64,000 bases of DNA, taken from the NCBI GenBank assembly GCA_964596775.1, contig CAZQVN010000017.1, positions 6,983 to 70,982 of the forward strand. Reading direction: 5' to 3'. Both the position numbers and the translations under genes were made by a program. This stretch comes from CAZQVN01 sp964596775 (GTDB lineage Bacteria > Eisenbacteria > RBG-16-71-46 > JABDJR01 > JAWXBZ01). Within the stretch, counting starts at the first letter, position 1. Every line of letters starts with the position of its first letter. Positions 45,801 through 54,700 of this stretch are shown here, piece after piece. The notes below the pieces were generated by a model. That model had not been told where the DNA came from. It worked only from the letters and a program-made list of their open reading frames with translations, and made no database searches.

Positions 45801-46277
45801 GGAATCGGCCTGGCGTCCGCGCCGCCCCCTCCGCACGCGGCCGCCTGGAACGAGGGGCTGACCCCCCACGGAGCGGCACGCCTGAGGACCTCGGTGGCGG
45901 CGGCTCTCCGCGAGGGGCGGAACGAACTGACCATGGAACTGGATCCGCGCCATCTCGGGAAGCTGAAAATTCATCTCGAGGTGACCGGGCAGTCGGTGAC
46001 GGCCCACCTGTTGACGGAAACGAACGCCGCCCGGCAGGCCCTTGAAGCGCACAAGACGGAACTGGCGCAGATGCTCCAGGCCCAGGGGTTCACGCTCGAG
46101 CAGTTCGACGTGAATCTCGACCGGGCGCCCCAGCGCGACACGACGGGGCACCAGCCGGCGCCCGGGGAGGGAAAACAGGAAGGATTCGGAGACTCCGGCA
46201 GTCGGCCGGAAACTCCGGCGGCACGGCCGGCGGACCGCGTGGCTCTGGGAATGAACCGCGTGGACCGGGTGGCCTGA
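42867..46277 (+). CDS. fliK: Giant flagellar hook-length control protein FliK
   Basis: A 1136-residue protein, much longer than the usual 400-650. The first about 960 residues are low complexity, rich in Ala, Gly, Pro, Arg and Thr, and include five 17-residue repeats (44385-44639). The C-terminal FliK domain is clear: LTPHGAARLRTSVAAALREGRNELTMELDPRHLGKLKIHLEV, then LTETNAARQALEAHKTELAQMLQAQGFTLEQFDVNL. FliK measures hook length and switches export specificity; a longer ruler region predicts a longer hook. The start overlaps the preceding stop (ATGA). Confidence 0.88.
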   Translation: MKNKLVDMMDAGTRVPAGSATGPGKKTKGAGVQGVKGGAGKPDLPGASRKDSPHSTGPADFQSLLAHAIPPSTLPVSDARRVETAPHFEAGTAGPGSGPTSKAASVSGGNPVMDEASGGTLPSVLQERGGKKGRPVRLPADAARTVPAPRLPMEEGPDGIPSWKGLDAGSGAAGADDRPGKTGATASADAVGHASEAVGRAAGTGRGAQSAPLPDSAAVLSAGRSRAVTGTQAGVRMPATGEAVPHGHNPDRSGALPPGRAPEVGDTPPAGGKRNAGEATQTVRTADNRDAASAGRTPEALDVRPGTVARGSDTTARDRAAEITRAGRIVTTRGPGDAPVPADTRPVKPAPVGNAGAGDPRTHRGRSIVEVPSAPKLYTLWTSPGVAPAAGAGTPHTPAQAAHSGPAVDLRPVASGIPGRAVVVPDAQIGPPGGIAVSGDAGDAASPGLPPSASVKPGASAAVNASTVRPENAGAGRSPHPGTMKSIIADVSRVEVSRPAHPAHAAGADRPAVSGPALSVNSGGADRPVASASTAPAHAAGTDRPVASAKTVPAHVAGADRPAVSAKTVPAHVAGADRPVTAASKHPALAGTVDSPPAAHSTPSTTAEGTGRPATRGPAGPIAADTLRSPATSTPGVADAARRPAEVVTVRPEPVDIPRGATHTPDGNVLKPADSGSAATARPVARTVETPRTAGTDMSGHHGTTSETGETGTAVARDADGSTTRPRAGAGVDPRPTGSRPNAPVFPESRRGVITPAHLGRPGPASNPEADTNTVPAAALSRHASPPAEQSVRPAPAAASLTAPVIPGTTGITAGSVRGQDTNAPSGPVPAGADLRPAPHSEEPDAGSPVDRSAAGSAHGSRVESGERADFRSSLEALPRMTLATRDPGSTPRSRTQQKAEARLSEARQPVSAASGEGPAARTGAAPMIEPGVVAKGPGPDRPGAVSAPAAANPGAADPSIAAPPPDGGSAAFDRPRTGIGLASAPPPPHAAAWNEGLTPHGAARLRTSVAAALREGRNELTMELDPRHLGKLKIHLEVTGQSVTAHLLTETNAARQALEAHKTELAQMLQAQGFTLEQFDVNLDRAPQRDTTGHQPAPGEGKQEGFGDSGSRPETPAARPADRVALGMNRVDRVA
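44385..44639 (+). repeat. Five tandem 51-bp repeats inside fliK
   Basis: Each 51-bp unit encodes 17 residues opening with G-[AT]-D-R-P, for example GTDRPVASAKTVPAHVA and GADRPAVSAKTVPAHVA. Copies 3 and 4 are nearly identical; 1 and 5 are diverged. The in-frame array can expand or shrink without breaking the gene, changing ruler length. Confidence 0.85.
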
Positions 46278-46302
46278 TCTTGAACGAAGGAGGTGAAGAA
46301 CA

Positions 46303-46971
46303 ATGGAAATCCAGGGAGTCGGAACATCCGGCTCGAAGCAGGAAGTGCAGAACCTGTTCGGAGCGGCGGGCGGAGTGCTCGGGAAGGACGATTTTCTCAA
46401 GCTCCTCGTGACGCAGCTGTCGAACCAGGATCCGCTGGACCCGCAGAGCAACGAGCAGTACATCGCTCAGCTCGCCCAGTTCTCGGCGCTCGAACAGGCC
46501 CAGAACATGAACGCGACGCTGCAGGCGAACTCGATCCTGACGCAGTCCGTGAACAACGCGCTCACGGCCAGCCTCATCGGCAAGGAAGTGCGCGCCGTGG
46601 GCAACACCATCGTGGCCGACGGGACCAACGGCACACAGGTGCCGGTCAATCTTGAAAAGGCCGGCCAGGTGACGCTGACGATCAAGGACGCCGACGGAAA
46701 GGTGGTCAAGGTCATCAAGACGTCCGAACTCAAGGGAGGGGAAAACAAGATCGAATGGGATGGGAGGGACGAGCGCGGGTCGCTGGTTCCGGCCGGCAGC
46801 TACAGCTATTCCGCTGAAGCCACCGGCGTGGACGGGGAACCGATCCGGGTCGACCCGTACTTCGTCGGCGTCGTTTCCGGAGTCAAGTTCGTCGGAGGGA
46901 ATGCCGTTCTTATGGTGGGAGACCGCGAGGTCCCGCTGGGATCGGTGATCCAGATTGGCGGATCCTCCTGA
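46303..46971 (+). CDS. flgD: Flagellar hook-capping protein FlgD
   Basis: A 222-residue protein. N-terminal FlgD core: DDFLKLLVTQLSNQDPLDPQ with NEQYIAQLAQFSALEQAQNM; then a Tudor-like and FlgD-Ig part (VTLTIKDADGKVVKVIKT, IEWDGRDERGSLVPAG, SYSYSAEATG). AAGGAGG precedes the ATG. It caps the growing hook and guides FlgE assembly. The WDGRDxxG motif is the same as in the secreted proteases and hydrolases of this window. Confidence 0.95.
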   Translation: MEIQGVGTSGSKQEVQNLFGAAGGVLGKDDFLKLLVTQLSNQDPLDPQSNEQYIAQLAQFSALEQAQNMNATLQANSILTQSVNNALTASLIGKEVRAVGNTIVADGTNGTQVPVNLEKAGQVTLTIKDADGKVVKVIKTSELKGGENKIEWDGRDERGSLVPAGSYSYSAEATGVDGEPIRVDPYFVGVVSGVKFVGGNAVLMVGDREVPLGSVIQIGGSS

Positions 46972-46991
46972 ATCCCGCAGGGATTCAGGAG
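46965..46991. terminator. 12-bp perfect hairpin across the flgD stop codon
   Basis: CTCCTGAATCCC (46965-46976), loop GCA, GGGATTCAGGAG (46980-46991). The TGA of flgD is inside the left arm. There is no U-tract, so this is more likely an attenuation or mRNA-stability hairpin than an intrinsic terminator. Confidence 0.55.
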
Positions 46992-47080
46992 CGGGTAGGG
47001 AAGGGCGGAGGAAATGCATCTCCGGCGGCCGACGCCGGTCGGAAGAGCAACGGCAATTGAAACAGCAAAATCAAGAGCCT

Positions 47081-47107
47081 CACACGGAATGCTTCGCATT
47101 CCGTGTG
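47081..47107 (+). promoter_or_regulatory. 12-bp perfect hairpin just before the TIGR02530-gene ribosome site
   Basis: CACACGGAATGC (47081-47092), loop TTC, GCATTCCGTGTG (47096-47107). It ends 5 nt before the AAGGAGG that serves the ATG at 47130, a position suited to controlling translation or mRNA processing. It lies in the 158-nt flgD to TIGR02530 gap, which otherwise holds only the previous hairpin. Confidence 0.6.
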
Positions 47108-47129
47108 GATTGAAGGAGGTGAAGACGAC

Positions 47130-47528
47130 ATGACCGATGCCCTCCGCGGACTCGATCCGCGCATCCAGGCGCCCAAACCGCCGACACTGCCCGAGGCACG
47201 TCGAAGCGTGCCGGCCGGCGGTACCGGTTTCGGCGACATCCTTCGCGAGACCCTCGAGAAGGGGAAGACGGAAGAGGTGCGGTTCAGCGCTCACGCCCTT
47301 GAACGGCTGAGCAGCCGGAACGTGCACCTGACGCAGTCCGACCTGGAGCAGATAGGAAACGCGGTGGACAAGGCGGCGGAAAAGGGGTCGAAGGAGACGC
47401 TCCTTCTGAAACCGGATCTGGCGCTGGTCGTGAACGTCCCGAACCGGACGGTCATCACGGCCCTGCCCGGCAGCATGATGAAGGAACACGTGTTCACGAA
47501 GATCGACAGCGCGGTTCTGCTGCGCTGA
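47130..47528 (+). CDS. Flagellar operon protein of the TIGR02530 family
   Basis: A 132-residue protein found between flgD and flgE in many flagellar operons. Conserved text: VRFSAHALERLSSRNVHLTQSDLEQIGNAVDKAAEKGSKETLLL and ALVVNVPNRTVITAL. GGAGGTGAAG precedes the ATG. Its function is not established; by position it belongs to hook assembly. The start at 47130 is favoured over an upstream frame extension because of this ribosome site. Confidence 0.88.
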   Translation: MTDALRGLDPRIQAPKPPTLPEARRSVPAGGTGFGDILRETLEKGKTEEVRFSAHALERLSSRNVHLTQSDLEQIGNAVDKAAEKGSKETLLLKPDLALVVNVPNRTVITALPGSMMKEHVFTKIDSAVLLR

Positions 47529-47679
47529 CCGGTTTGTTCACGAAAGTCGAATAGAGATCGCTCCACGGGTTATCGAAGCGGTAAAGGCTGGCCCTCATCA
47601 TGAGGAAGCCTTCGCGCCGGCTCAGATCGAGTCCGGCGGCCCCGTGGCGGCACCATGTCAACGAGGAGGCTTTTCAGCC

Positions 47680-49353
47680 ATGATGCGCTCACTTTTTGCC
47701 GGCGTTTCGGGTATCCGCACCCACCAGGTGCGGATGGACGTCATCGGCAACAACATCGCCAACATCAACACCATCGGATTCAAGGGCGGCCGCGCCGTGT
47801 TTTCCGACGTGCTTTCCCAGACGCTGTCCGGAGCCACCGGCCCGACCGGCGTGCGCGGCGGCACGAACGCCGTCCAGGTCGGCCTCGGCGCCGGCACCGC
47901 CGGCGTGGACATGATCATGTCCCAGGGCAACCTGGAGTCCACCGGCCTGGTGACGGACCTCGCGCTCACCGGCGACGGGTTCTTCGTTCTCCGCGACGGC
48001 CTGCGCCAGACCTACACGCGCGCCGGTTCGTTCCAGTTCGACTCCGCCGGAACGCTGGTGAACCCGCACAACGGGTTCGTCGTCCAGGGTTACCTGGCCG
48101 ACTCGGACGGCAGCGTCAGCCCCGGAACCGGGCTCAAGGACCTGAAGCTTCCGTTCGCCCAGTCCGTGGCCGCCAGCGCCACGTCCAAGGTCAACTACCG
48201 CGGCAACCTGAACTCGGACTCCGATCCGCTGGGCACGATCCAGCAGTCGGCCCGGATGTTCGCCGCCGGCAGCGCGGCCACCGGAACGACCCTGCTGACC
48301 GCCCTGACGAACGCCGAGGGGGTCAACTCCGGCATCGTCGCCACCGACAACATCACCATCACCGGCAACGTCGGCGGGACGCCCCAGACTCCCGTGACGC
48401 TGGCGGTTACCGCCACGTCGACGGTCGCCGACCTCATGGCCGCGATCGAATCCGCCTACGGCCTGACCGCCGGTTCGGCGTCGATCAACGCCAACGGCCA
48501 GATCGTGGTCACCGGCGCCAAGGGGAAGACGAACGAGATCACGAACGTGTCGATCACCGCCAAGGACACCGGTGGAACGGTCGACCGCCTCGTGTTCAAC
48601 ACGCTGAACGTGTTCACTCCGACCCAGACCGCGCGTGACGCCGGCGTGCACACGGCCACGATTCCGGTCTACGACTCGCTCGGCGGCACCCACACCGTGA
48701 ACCTCACGTTCACGAAGGTGGACGGCAAGAACGAGTGGACCTGGGCCGCGTCGGTGGACGGAAACGCTTCCGTCCTGTCCGGCGGGACCGGCCGGGCGTT
48801 CTTCCGCCAGGACGGTTCGCTGGACTCCTTCACCTATGATGGCGGGGCCACCTCGCTGTCGCTCGACCCCGGCAACACGGCGATCAGCCCGATCTCCATC
48901 AGCCTGGACTTCGGAAAGACCGGCGAGTTCACCGGCCTGACGCAGTTCAAGTCACCGTTCAACGCGGTGGCCAGCAACCAGAACGGATTCGCCAACGGAA
49001 CGCTGGACAACATCTCCATCGACCAGTTCGGGAAGATCACCGGGCGGTTCACGAACGGCGTCCTGAAGACGCTGGCCCAGATCGCCCTGGCCAACTTCAC
49101 GAACTCGGCCGGCCTGCAGAGCGAAGGGGGCAGCAACTTCGTCAAGTCGCTGAACTCCGGTGACGCTCTCGTGGGAATCCCCGGCGCCGGCGTCCAGGGG
49201 AACATCGTTTCCGGGGCGCTCGAGCAGTCGAACGTCGACCTGGCGCTGCAGTTCACGGACATGATCATCGCTCAGCGCGGCTTCCAGGCCGCCACGAGGG
49301 TCATCCGGAACGCGGACGACCTGCTCCAGGAAGTCGTGAACATCAAGCGTTAA
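47680..49353 (+). CDS. flgE: Flagellar hook protein FlgE
   Basis: A 557-residue hook subunit. N-terminal helix and motif RSLFAGVSGIRTHQVRMDVIGNNIANINTIGFK; mid-domain TGDGFFVLRDGLRQTYTRAG; C-terminal ALEQSNVDLALQFTDMIIAQRGFQAATRV and DDLLQEVVNIKR. The large central part (about 200-420) is the variable surface domain. ATG at 47680 (a second ATG follows at once) has GAGGAGG about 11 nt upstream. The last flagellar gene here; a hairpin follows. Confidence 0.95.
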   Translation: MMRSLFAGVSGIRTHQVRMDVIGNNIANINTIGFKGGRAVFSDVLSQTLSGATGPTGVRGGTNAVQVGLGAGTAGVDMIMSQGNLESTGLVTDLALTGDGFFVLRDGLRQTYTRAGSFQFDSAGTLVNPHNGFVVQGYLADSDGSVSPGTGLKDLKLPFAQSVAASATSKVNYRGNLNSDSDPLGTIQQSARMFAAGSAATGTTLLTALTNAEGVNSGIVATDNITITGNVGGTPQTPVTLAVTATSTVADLMAAIESAYGLTAGSASINANGQIVVTGAKGKTNEITNVSITAKDTGGTVDRLVFNTLNVFTPTQTARDAGVHTATIPVYDSLGGTHTVNLTFTKVDGKNEWTWAASVDGNASVLSGGTGRAFFRQDGSLDSFTYDGGATSLSLDPGNTAISPISISLDFGKTGEFTGLTQFKSPFNAVASNQNGFANGTLDNISIDQFGKITGRFTNGVLKTLAQIALANFTNSAGLQSEGGSNFVKSLNSGDALVGIPGAGVQGNIVSGALEQSNVDLALQFTDMIIAQRGFQAATRVIRNADDLLQEVVNIKR

Positions 49354-49364
49354 TCATGACGTAA

Positions 49365-49409
49365 CACACTGGGCGGGCGGAGCTTGACGGCTTCGCCCGC
49401 CTTTGTGTG
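49365..49409 (+). terminator. Terminator-like hairpin after flgE
   Basis: GGCGGGCG (49372-49379) pairs with CGCCCGCC (49394-49401), with an outer CACAC/GTGTG pair (49365-49369, 49405-49409) and TTT between. It lies 18 nt past the flgE stop and probably ends the flagellar transcript. Confidence 0.6.
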
Positions 49410-49576
49410 ACCTCCTCGGTCCGGCACCGTTCACGGCTTGTCGGGTTTCGTGCCGGGCGGTAGGCTTGGAGGAGCCGTCGGCGAACGGCCATCGAACCAC
49501 CGGTCCGCAAGTATCCGATTCGCAACGACACAGCACTCCATCCGCGCCCCCGGGCAGGGATGGATTTCAGGGAGCC

Positions 49577-51709
49577 ATGCCACAGAATTTCTCCAGATCC
49601 CGCACGCACATGAAACGGACACCCGCCGCGCCGCCGGAAACGGAGGATCGCGGCGACATCCGGCCCCTGCTGCTCAACCGCGAACTGTCGTGGATCGAGT
49701 TCAACCGGCGTGTTCTCGGCGAGGCGCTCGACGACACGCATCCCCTTCTCGAACGGCTCAAATTCCTGGCGATCTTCGAATCGAACCTCGACGAGTTCTT
49801 CATGATCCGCGTATCCGGGCTGATCCAGCAGGTCGACGCCGGCGTGTCCGCGCTGTCGCGCGACGGGCTGTCCGCGGCGCAGCAACTGAAGGCGATCTCC
49901 GAAATGCTCCGCCCGCTGCTCGACCGTCACCGGCACTGTCTCCGCGAGGAAATCCTGCCCGAGCTCGAGGCGGAGGGGGTCTTCCTCGTGGCGCACGCGG
50001 ACCTCTCCGTCGAGGATCGCGCCCGCATGGAGGAGTACTTCCAGCAGCGGGTGTTTCCGATCCTGACGCCGCTGGCCGTGGATCCCTCGCATCCGTTTCC
50101 CTATATCTCCAACCTGTCCCTGTCCCTCGCCGTGGAGCTGTCCATCTGGAACGAGCGCGACGAGGTGGAGGAAACCCGGTTTGCCCGGGTCAAGGTGCCG
50201 CCGGTCGTGCCGCGCCTCATCCCGCTTCCCGGTCCGGAGCACCGTTTCGTCCTGATCGAGGAGGTGATGGCCGCCCACATCGGAACGCTGTTCCCGGATG
50301 TCGTGATCAAGGCCTGTCACGCGTTCCGGGTCACCCGGGACGCCGACTTCGAGATCGAGGACGACGAGGCCCGCGACCTCCTCAGCGAGATCGAGGAACA
50401 GCTGCGCCGCCGCCGCTTCGGCTCGGCCGTCCGCCTGGAAGTGGATCCGGACATGCCGCAGGCGATGCTCCGCTATCTCACGACGGCTCTCGAACTCGAG
50501 GAGGTCGACGTCTATCCCGCGCCGGTGATGCTGGCCGTCCAGGATCTCATGGCGCTCCACCGGCTCGACCTGCCGCATCTCAAGGACAAGCCGTTCCGCC
50601 CGGCGGTGCCGGCGGTGCTCCTCGGCGACGAGTCGATCTTCGACCTGCTGAAGCGCCAGGATCTCCTCCTGCACCATCCGTACGAGTCCTTCGGGCCGGT
50701 GGTGGACTTCATCAATGCGGCCACCGCCGACCCGACCGTGGTGGCCATCAAGCAGACGCTGTACCGGACCAGCGGCGATTCGCCGGTCGTCAAGGCGCTG
50801 ATCCGCGCCAGCGAACAGGGGAAGCAGGTCGCGGTGCTCGTCGAGCTCAAGGCCCGCTTCGACGAGGAGAACAACATCGTCTGGGCGCGGCGCATGGAGG
50901 AGGCCGGGGTGCACGTGGTCTACGGAATCGTCGGCCTGAAGACCCATGCGAAGGTCGCGCTGGTGGTGCGGCAGGAGGAGGAGGGGCTCCGGAGGTACGT
51001 CCATCTCGGAACCGGAAACTACAATCCGGCCACCGCCCGCATCTACACGGACTACGGCCTGCTGACCGCGGATCCCGACATCGCCGCCGACGCCACCGAC
51101 CTGTTCAATTACCTGACCGGGCTGTCGCACCAGCGGCAGTACCGCAGGCTGATCGTGGCGCCGCTGAATCTCCGCCCGTGGATCACGGAGCGGATCGAGC
51201 GCGAAGCCGCGCACGCGGCGGCCGGGAGACCCGCCCGGATCGTGGCCAAGCTGAATGCCCTGTCCGATGTGCGGATCATCCGGTCGCTGATCGCCGCCGG
51301 CGAGGCCGGCGTCCGGATCGATCTCCTCGTCCGGGGCATCTGCTGCGTCCGCCCGGGCGTGCCGGGCCGGACGGACAATATCCGGGTCAAGAGCGTGGTG
51401 GGGCGGTTCCTCGAGCACAGCCGGGTGATCCTCTTCGAAAACGGCGGGGCGCCGGAGGTGTACCTGTCCAGTGCGGACTGGATGATGCGGAACCTGAACG
51501 CCCGGGTGGAAACCACTTTTCCGGTGACGGATCCGCGGATCAAGGCGCGCCTGATGACCGAACTCCTTTCGGTCATGCTCAAGGACGACGTGAAATCGCA
51601 CCTGCTGGAGCCGGACGGCACCTGGAGCAGGTGCCGTCCGGAATCGCAGGAGTCACGCGTCGACAGCCAGAAGGCGCTGCTCGACGAAGCGACGATGTTT
51701 CAGGACTAG
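49577..51709 (+). CDS. ppk1: Polyphosphate kinase 1
   Basis: About 710 residues. N-terminal LLNRELSWIEFNRRVLGEAL and FLAIFESNLDEFFMIRVSGL are the PPK1 opening. The catalytic half has AIKQTLYRTSGDSPVVKAL, VYGIVGLKTHAKVALV (phosphorylated His), YVHLGTGNYNPATARIYTDYGLLT and a CCVRPGVPG segment. It reversibly polymerises phosphate from ATP. ATG at 49577 has GGGAG very close; ATG at 49610 is an alternative. It is monocistronic, convergent with the giant protease, and ends in a hairpin. Confidence 0.95.
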   Translation: MPQNFSRSRTHMKRTPAAPPETEDRGDIRPLLLNRELSWIEFNRRVLGEALDDTHPLLERLKFLAIFESNLDEFFMIRVSGLIQQVDAGVSALSRDGLSAAQQLKAISEMLRPLLDRHRHCLREEILPELEAEGVFLVAHADLSVEDRARMEEYFQQRVFPILTPLAVDPSHPFPYISNLSLSLAVELSIWNERDEVEETRFARVKVPPVVPRLIPLPGPEHRFVLIEEVMAAHIGTLFPDVVIKACHAFRVTRDADFEIEDDEARDLLSEIEEQLRRRRFGSAVRLEVDPDMPQAMLRYLTTALELEEVDVYPAPVMLAVQDLMALHRLDLPHLKDKPFRPAVPAVLLGDESIFDLLKRQDLLLHHPYESFGPVVDFINAATADPTVVAIKQTLYRTSGDSPVVKALIRASEQGKQVAVLVELKARFDEENNIVWARRMEEAGVHVVYGIVGLKTHAKVALVVRQEEEGLRRYVHLGTGNYNPATARIYTDYGLLTADPDIAADATDLFNYLTGLSHQRQYRRLIVAPLNLRPWITERIEREAAHAAAGRPARIVAKLNALSDVRIIRSLIAAGEAGVRIDLLVRGICCVRPGVPGRTDNIRVKSVVGRFLEHSRVILFENGGAPEVYLSSADWMMRNLNARVETTFPVTDPRIKARLMTELLSVMLKDDVKSHLLEPDGTWSRCRPESQESRVDSQKALLDEATMFQD

Positions 51710-51711
51710 CC

Positions 51712-51750
51712 GCTTCTCATCGCACGATGAGAAGCTTCTTTGTCTCTTTC
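51712..51750 (+). terminator. Intrinsic terminator of ppk1, overlapping the end of the convergent protease gene
   Basis: GCTTCTCATCG (51712-51722), loop CA, CGATGAGAAGC (51725-51735), followed by a T-rich run (TTCTTTGTCTCTTTC). The right arm and tail also encode the last codons of the minus-strand protease, so the two genes share the element. Confidence 0.75.
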
Positions 51751-54700
51751 TTCCCCCCCGCGTCCAGCCGATAGAAATAGATCCCCGCCGCCGCGGCCGC
51801 TCCCCCGTCGTCCATCCCGTCCCATGCCGTTTCGTGAAATCCCGCCGGCATCACCAGGTTGTCCGCGATCGTCCGCACCAGCCGCCCCTCGATGTTGAAC
51901 ACGCGGAGGGACACGCCACCCGCCGCCGGCAGGCCGAAGCGGATCGTGGACGCCGCCCGCGTCGGGTTCGGCACGGCCGGGGCCAGCCACAGCCGGTCGG
52001 GCCGGGCTTCGCCGGGAACGCGGACCGCGAACGGCCCGTGGAACGTGACGACTCCGGAGCGGGACACGTCGCCCAGCCGGTAGGCGTACGTGCGGCCGGG
52101 CTCGACGCCCGCGTCCGTGAACGCATACCGGCCGTCCCGCGACGTCACGAGGTCCGCGTTCACGCGCACCTCTTCCGCCGGGAACGGCGCCGTTTCGCTC
52201 CGCCACACATGGAAGCCGAGGTGATCCGTCTCCTCCGCCGTGGTCCACGACAGCTCGATCCCGTCCGGTCCCGGCGACGCCGAAAATCCGGACAGCACGA
52301 CCGGCACCATTCCGCTGACGTCGAGCGTGACCGGAATGCGGGTGACCGCCGTCCCGGGATCGTTGGACTCGACGAGCAGGTCGGCCAGGTACTGGCCGTC
52401 GGCGAGGCCGGCCGAGTTGAAGCCGACGGAGATGTCGCCCGACGCTCCGGCGCCGACCTGGAGGAAGCGCGGCGTCACCGACAGCCAGGTGGCCGCCGGC
52501 GTGTTCGGCATCCGGTCCAGCGTCTGGCTCAGCTGCGGGTTGAGGGTCATCAGGTTGAGCCGGATATCGTCCGGGTCGCCGAGCGACGACTTGCGGATTC
52601 CGAAATCGGCCACCGAGGAACTCGGCCCCAGGACGAAGTGGTGCGGAAATTCCACCGGCGAGAACGTCGCGGTCATCAGCATCACCGGCGCGCCGAACGC
52701 GCTCAGCGTGAGCGGACCGGCCATGAGCAGGAAATCGCCCCCCTGGGTGCCGTTGGTCGGGTTTCCGTCCGTGTCGATGGCCAGCAGGAAATTGAAATCG
52801 ACGAACGGGTTGCCCCAGTTGGCGGCGGTCGTGAACCGGAAGTAGAGGAAGTCGCTCGTCTGCTGGGCCTGGAGCGTCACAAGATCCGGCGCCGCGCCCT
52901 CCTGGGTGTCGACGAACAGCGTGTCCCAGACGCCGGTCGGAGCCACGGACTCGACGGGCCGGGCCGGCATCTTCCGGGCGGCCGCCAGGGCCAGCAGTTC
53001 CGCGGGGTCGCCGGTGACCGCCGGAGCGTTCCCGGCGTCCGGCGGATGCCCCTTCGCGAAGGCGCCGGTCTTGAGCCGGATCCGCACCTGGTCGATCGTC
53101 TGCCCGGGAGCGGCCCGGTAAACGGCCGTGCGGAGGGGACCCGATCCCGCGTTGGACAGCGAGAGAACCTCGGTGGCCGTTCCCACGGAGTCGATCATCG
53201 CGCCGATGGCCGTGCGATTCGCGGAGAAGAGCGCGCGGTAGGGGAACGCCTCGACGGGCGGCGTGAGGGCGCTCTCCACGGCGCCGAACAGCACGCTCAC
53301 CGAATAGGCGTACATCGATCCGTTCGTGATCGTCGAGTCGCTGTAGGTGCGCGCCGCAATCGGTGACCCGTTGACGCGGGTCGGCTCTCCATCCGGAAGC
53401 AGTGAGCGATACAGGTTGTAGCCGGTCACCGGGTTCGTGGCGTTTTCCAGCACGCCGGGCGGAAGGTCCCAGGCGAGCGGGACGAAGCCGTCGCGACCGG
53501 AGGCGGCGCGGACGGACAGCGGCGTCACGAGGATCTGGCGCTCCACGACCTGGAGGTCGTCGATGTACCAGCCGGGGCCGTTGAGCCCCGAATCGGCGGC
53601 AAAGCGCAGGCGGAATCGGACGTCCGGAAGGCCGACGTAGCTCGACAGGTTGAACTCGGCGGTGGACCAGTCGATCTTTCCCGAGTATCCGGGCTGCCCG
53701 GTGGCGGCGAGGATCCGGGTGTTGTAGCCGCCGTCCGGAACCAGGGCGGACCAGGTGGTTCCCTGGTCCGTCGACACGTCGACGCGGCCGCCGTCGAAGT
53801 CCGGCTCGCAGTTCATGTAATGACGGAACGTCAGCGCCGCCCGCGTGAACGCCGACAGGTCGACGGGCGGAAGCGACAGGGTGGACACGGAATTGTCCGC
53901 GTAGTTGCCGGTCGGCGCCGTGGCCCACACGTTCGTTCCCGACCAGGCGGTCGTGATCGGGGTGGGGTCGCCCCAGGCCCAGTCGCCGCCTCCGGTCAGC
54001 CCGCCGTTGTCGGCCTCGAAGTCCCGGGCAAACCCGCGGACCATCCGGAACCCGAACCAGCCGGTATCCGGCAGCGCGGTGGTGAGCGGCGCGGCCGCGG
54101 AGTCGATCGCCTCGAAGCGGTACTCCACGAGATCGCCGAGCGACAGGACGCCCGACGGAATCGCGGCCCGGTAGCGGTCGTCCCCGAGCGCGGTCATGTC
54201 GGTAATCGCTTCGATCTGCGACGTGGAGCGATGCACCAGGCGCTTCGCGTGGAGCGCCTTGTCCAGGTTGTCCCGCATGCCGGCCAGGACCAGGATCGGC
54301 GGCGTGTCGATCGGCTGGTCGGGGATCAGCGTGTGCGTGATCACCGGCGGCACGGCGTCGGGGCCGACATGAAAGACGGCCGGGAGAGAGTCGCCGTGTG
54401 CCGGGAAGATGCCGGTCGTGCCGGTCGTGTCGGTGGCCGTCAGGTAGTAGCTCACCACCGTGCCGGCCGGCTGGTTCGGGATCGTGAACGTGTACTCCCG
54501 GTTGCCGCCGGTCGGCATCATCGTCTGCGCCGTGACCACCGGCGTCCCGCCGTTCGTGCTGATCGACGTGTGCAGCGTGACCGTGGACGGGTCCAGCGCG
54601 AACAGCGAGAGGAACGAGGCGGTGATCGGGAATGCCTTCAGCGTGTCCTCGGTGTCCGGAGTCAGCGGGTGCGAAATGTGCACCCGGAAGTCGCCGATTC

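Noticed and set aside
43124..46463. Long minus-strand open frames opposite fliK
   Set aside because: Low-complexity translations with no motif; a consequence of the GC-rich repetitive fliK coding strand.
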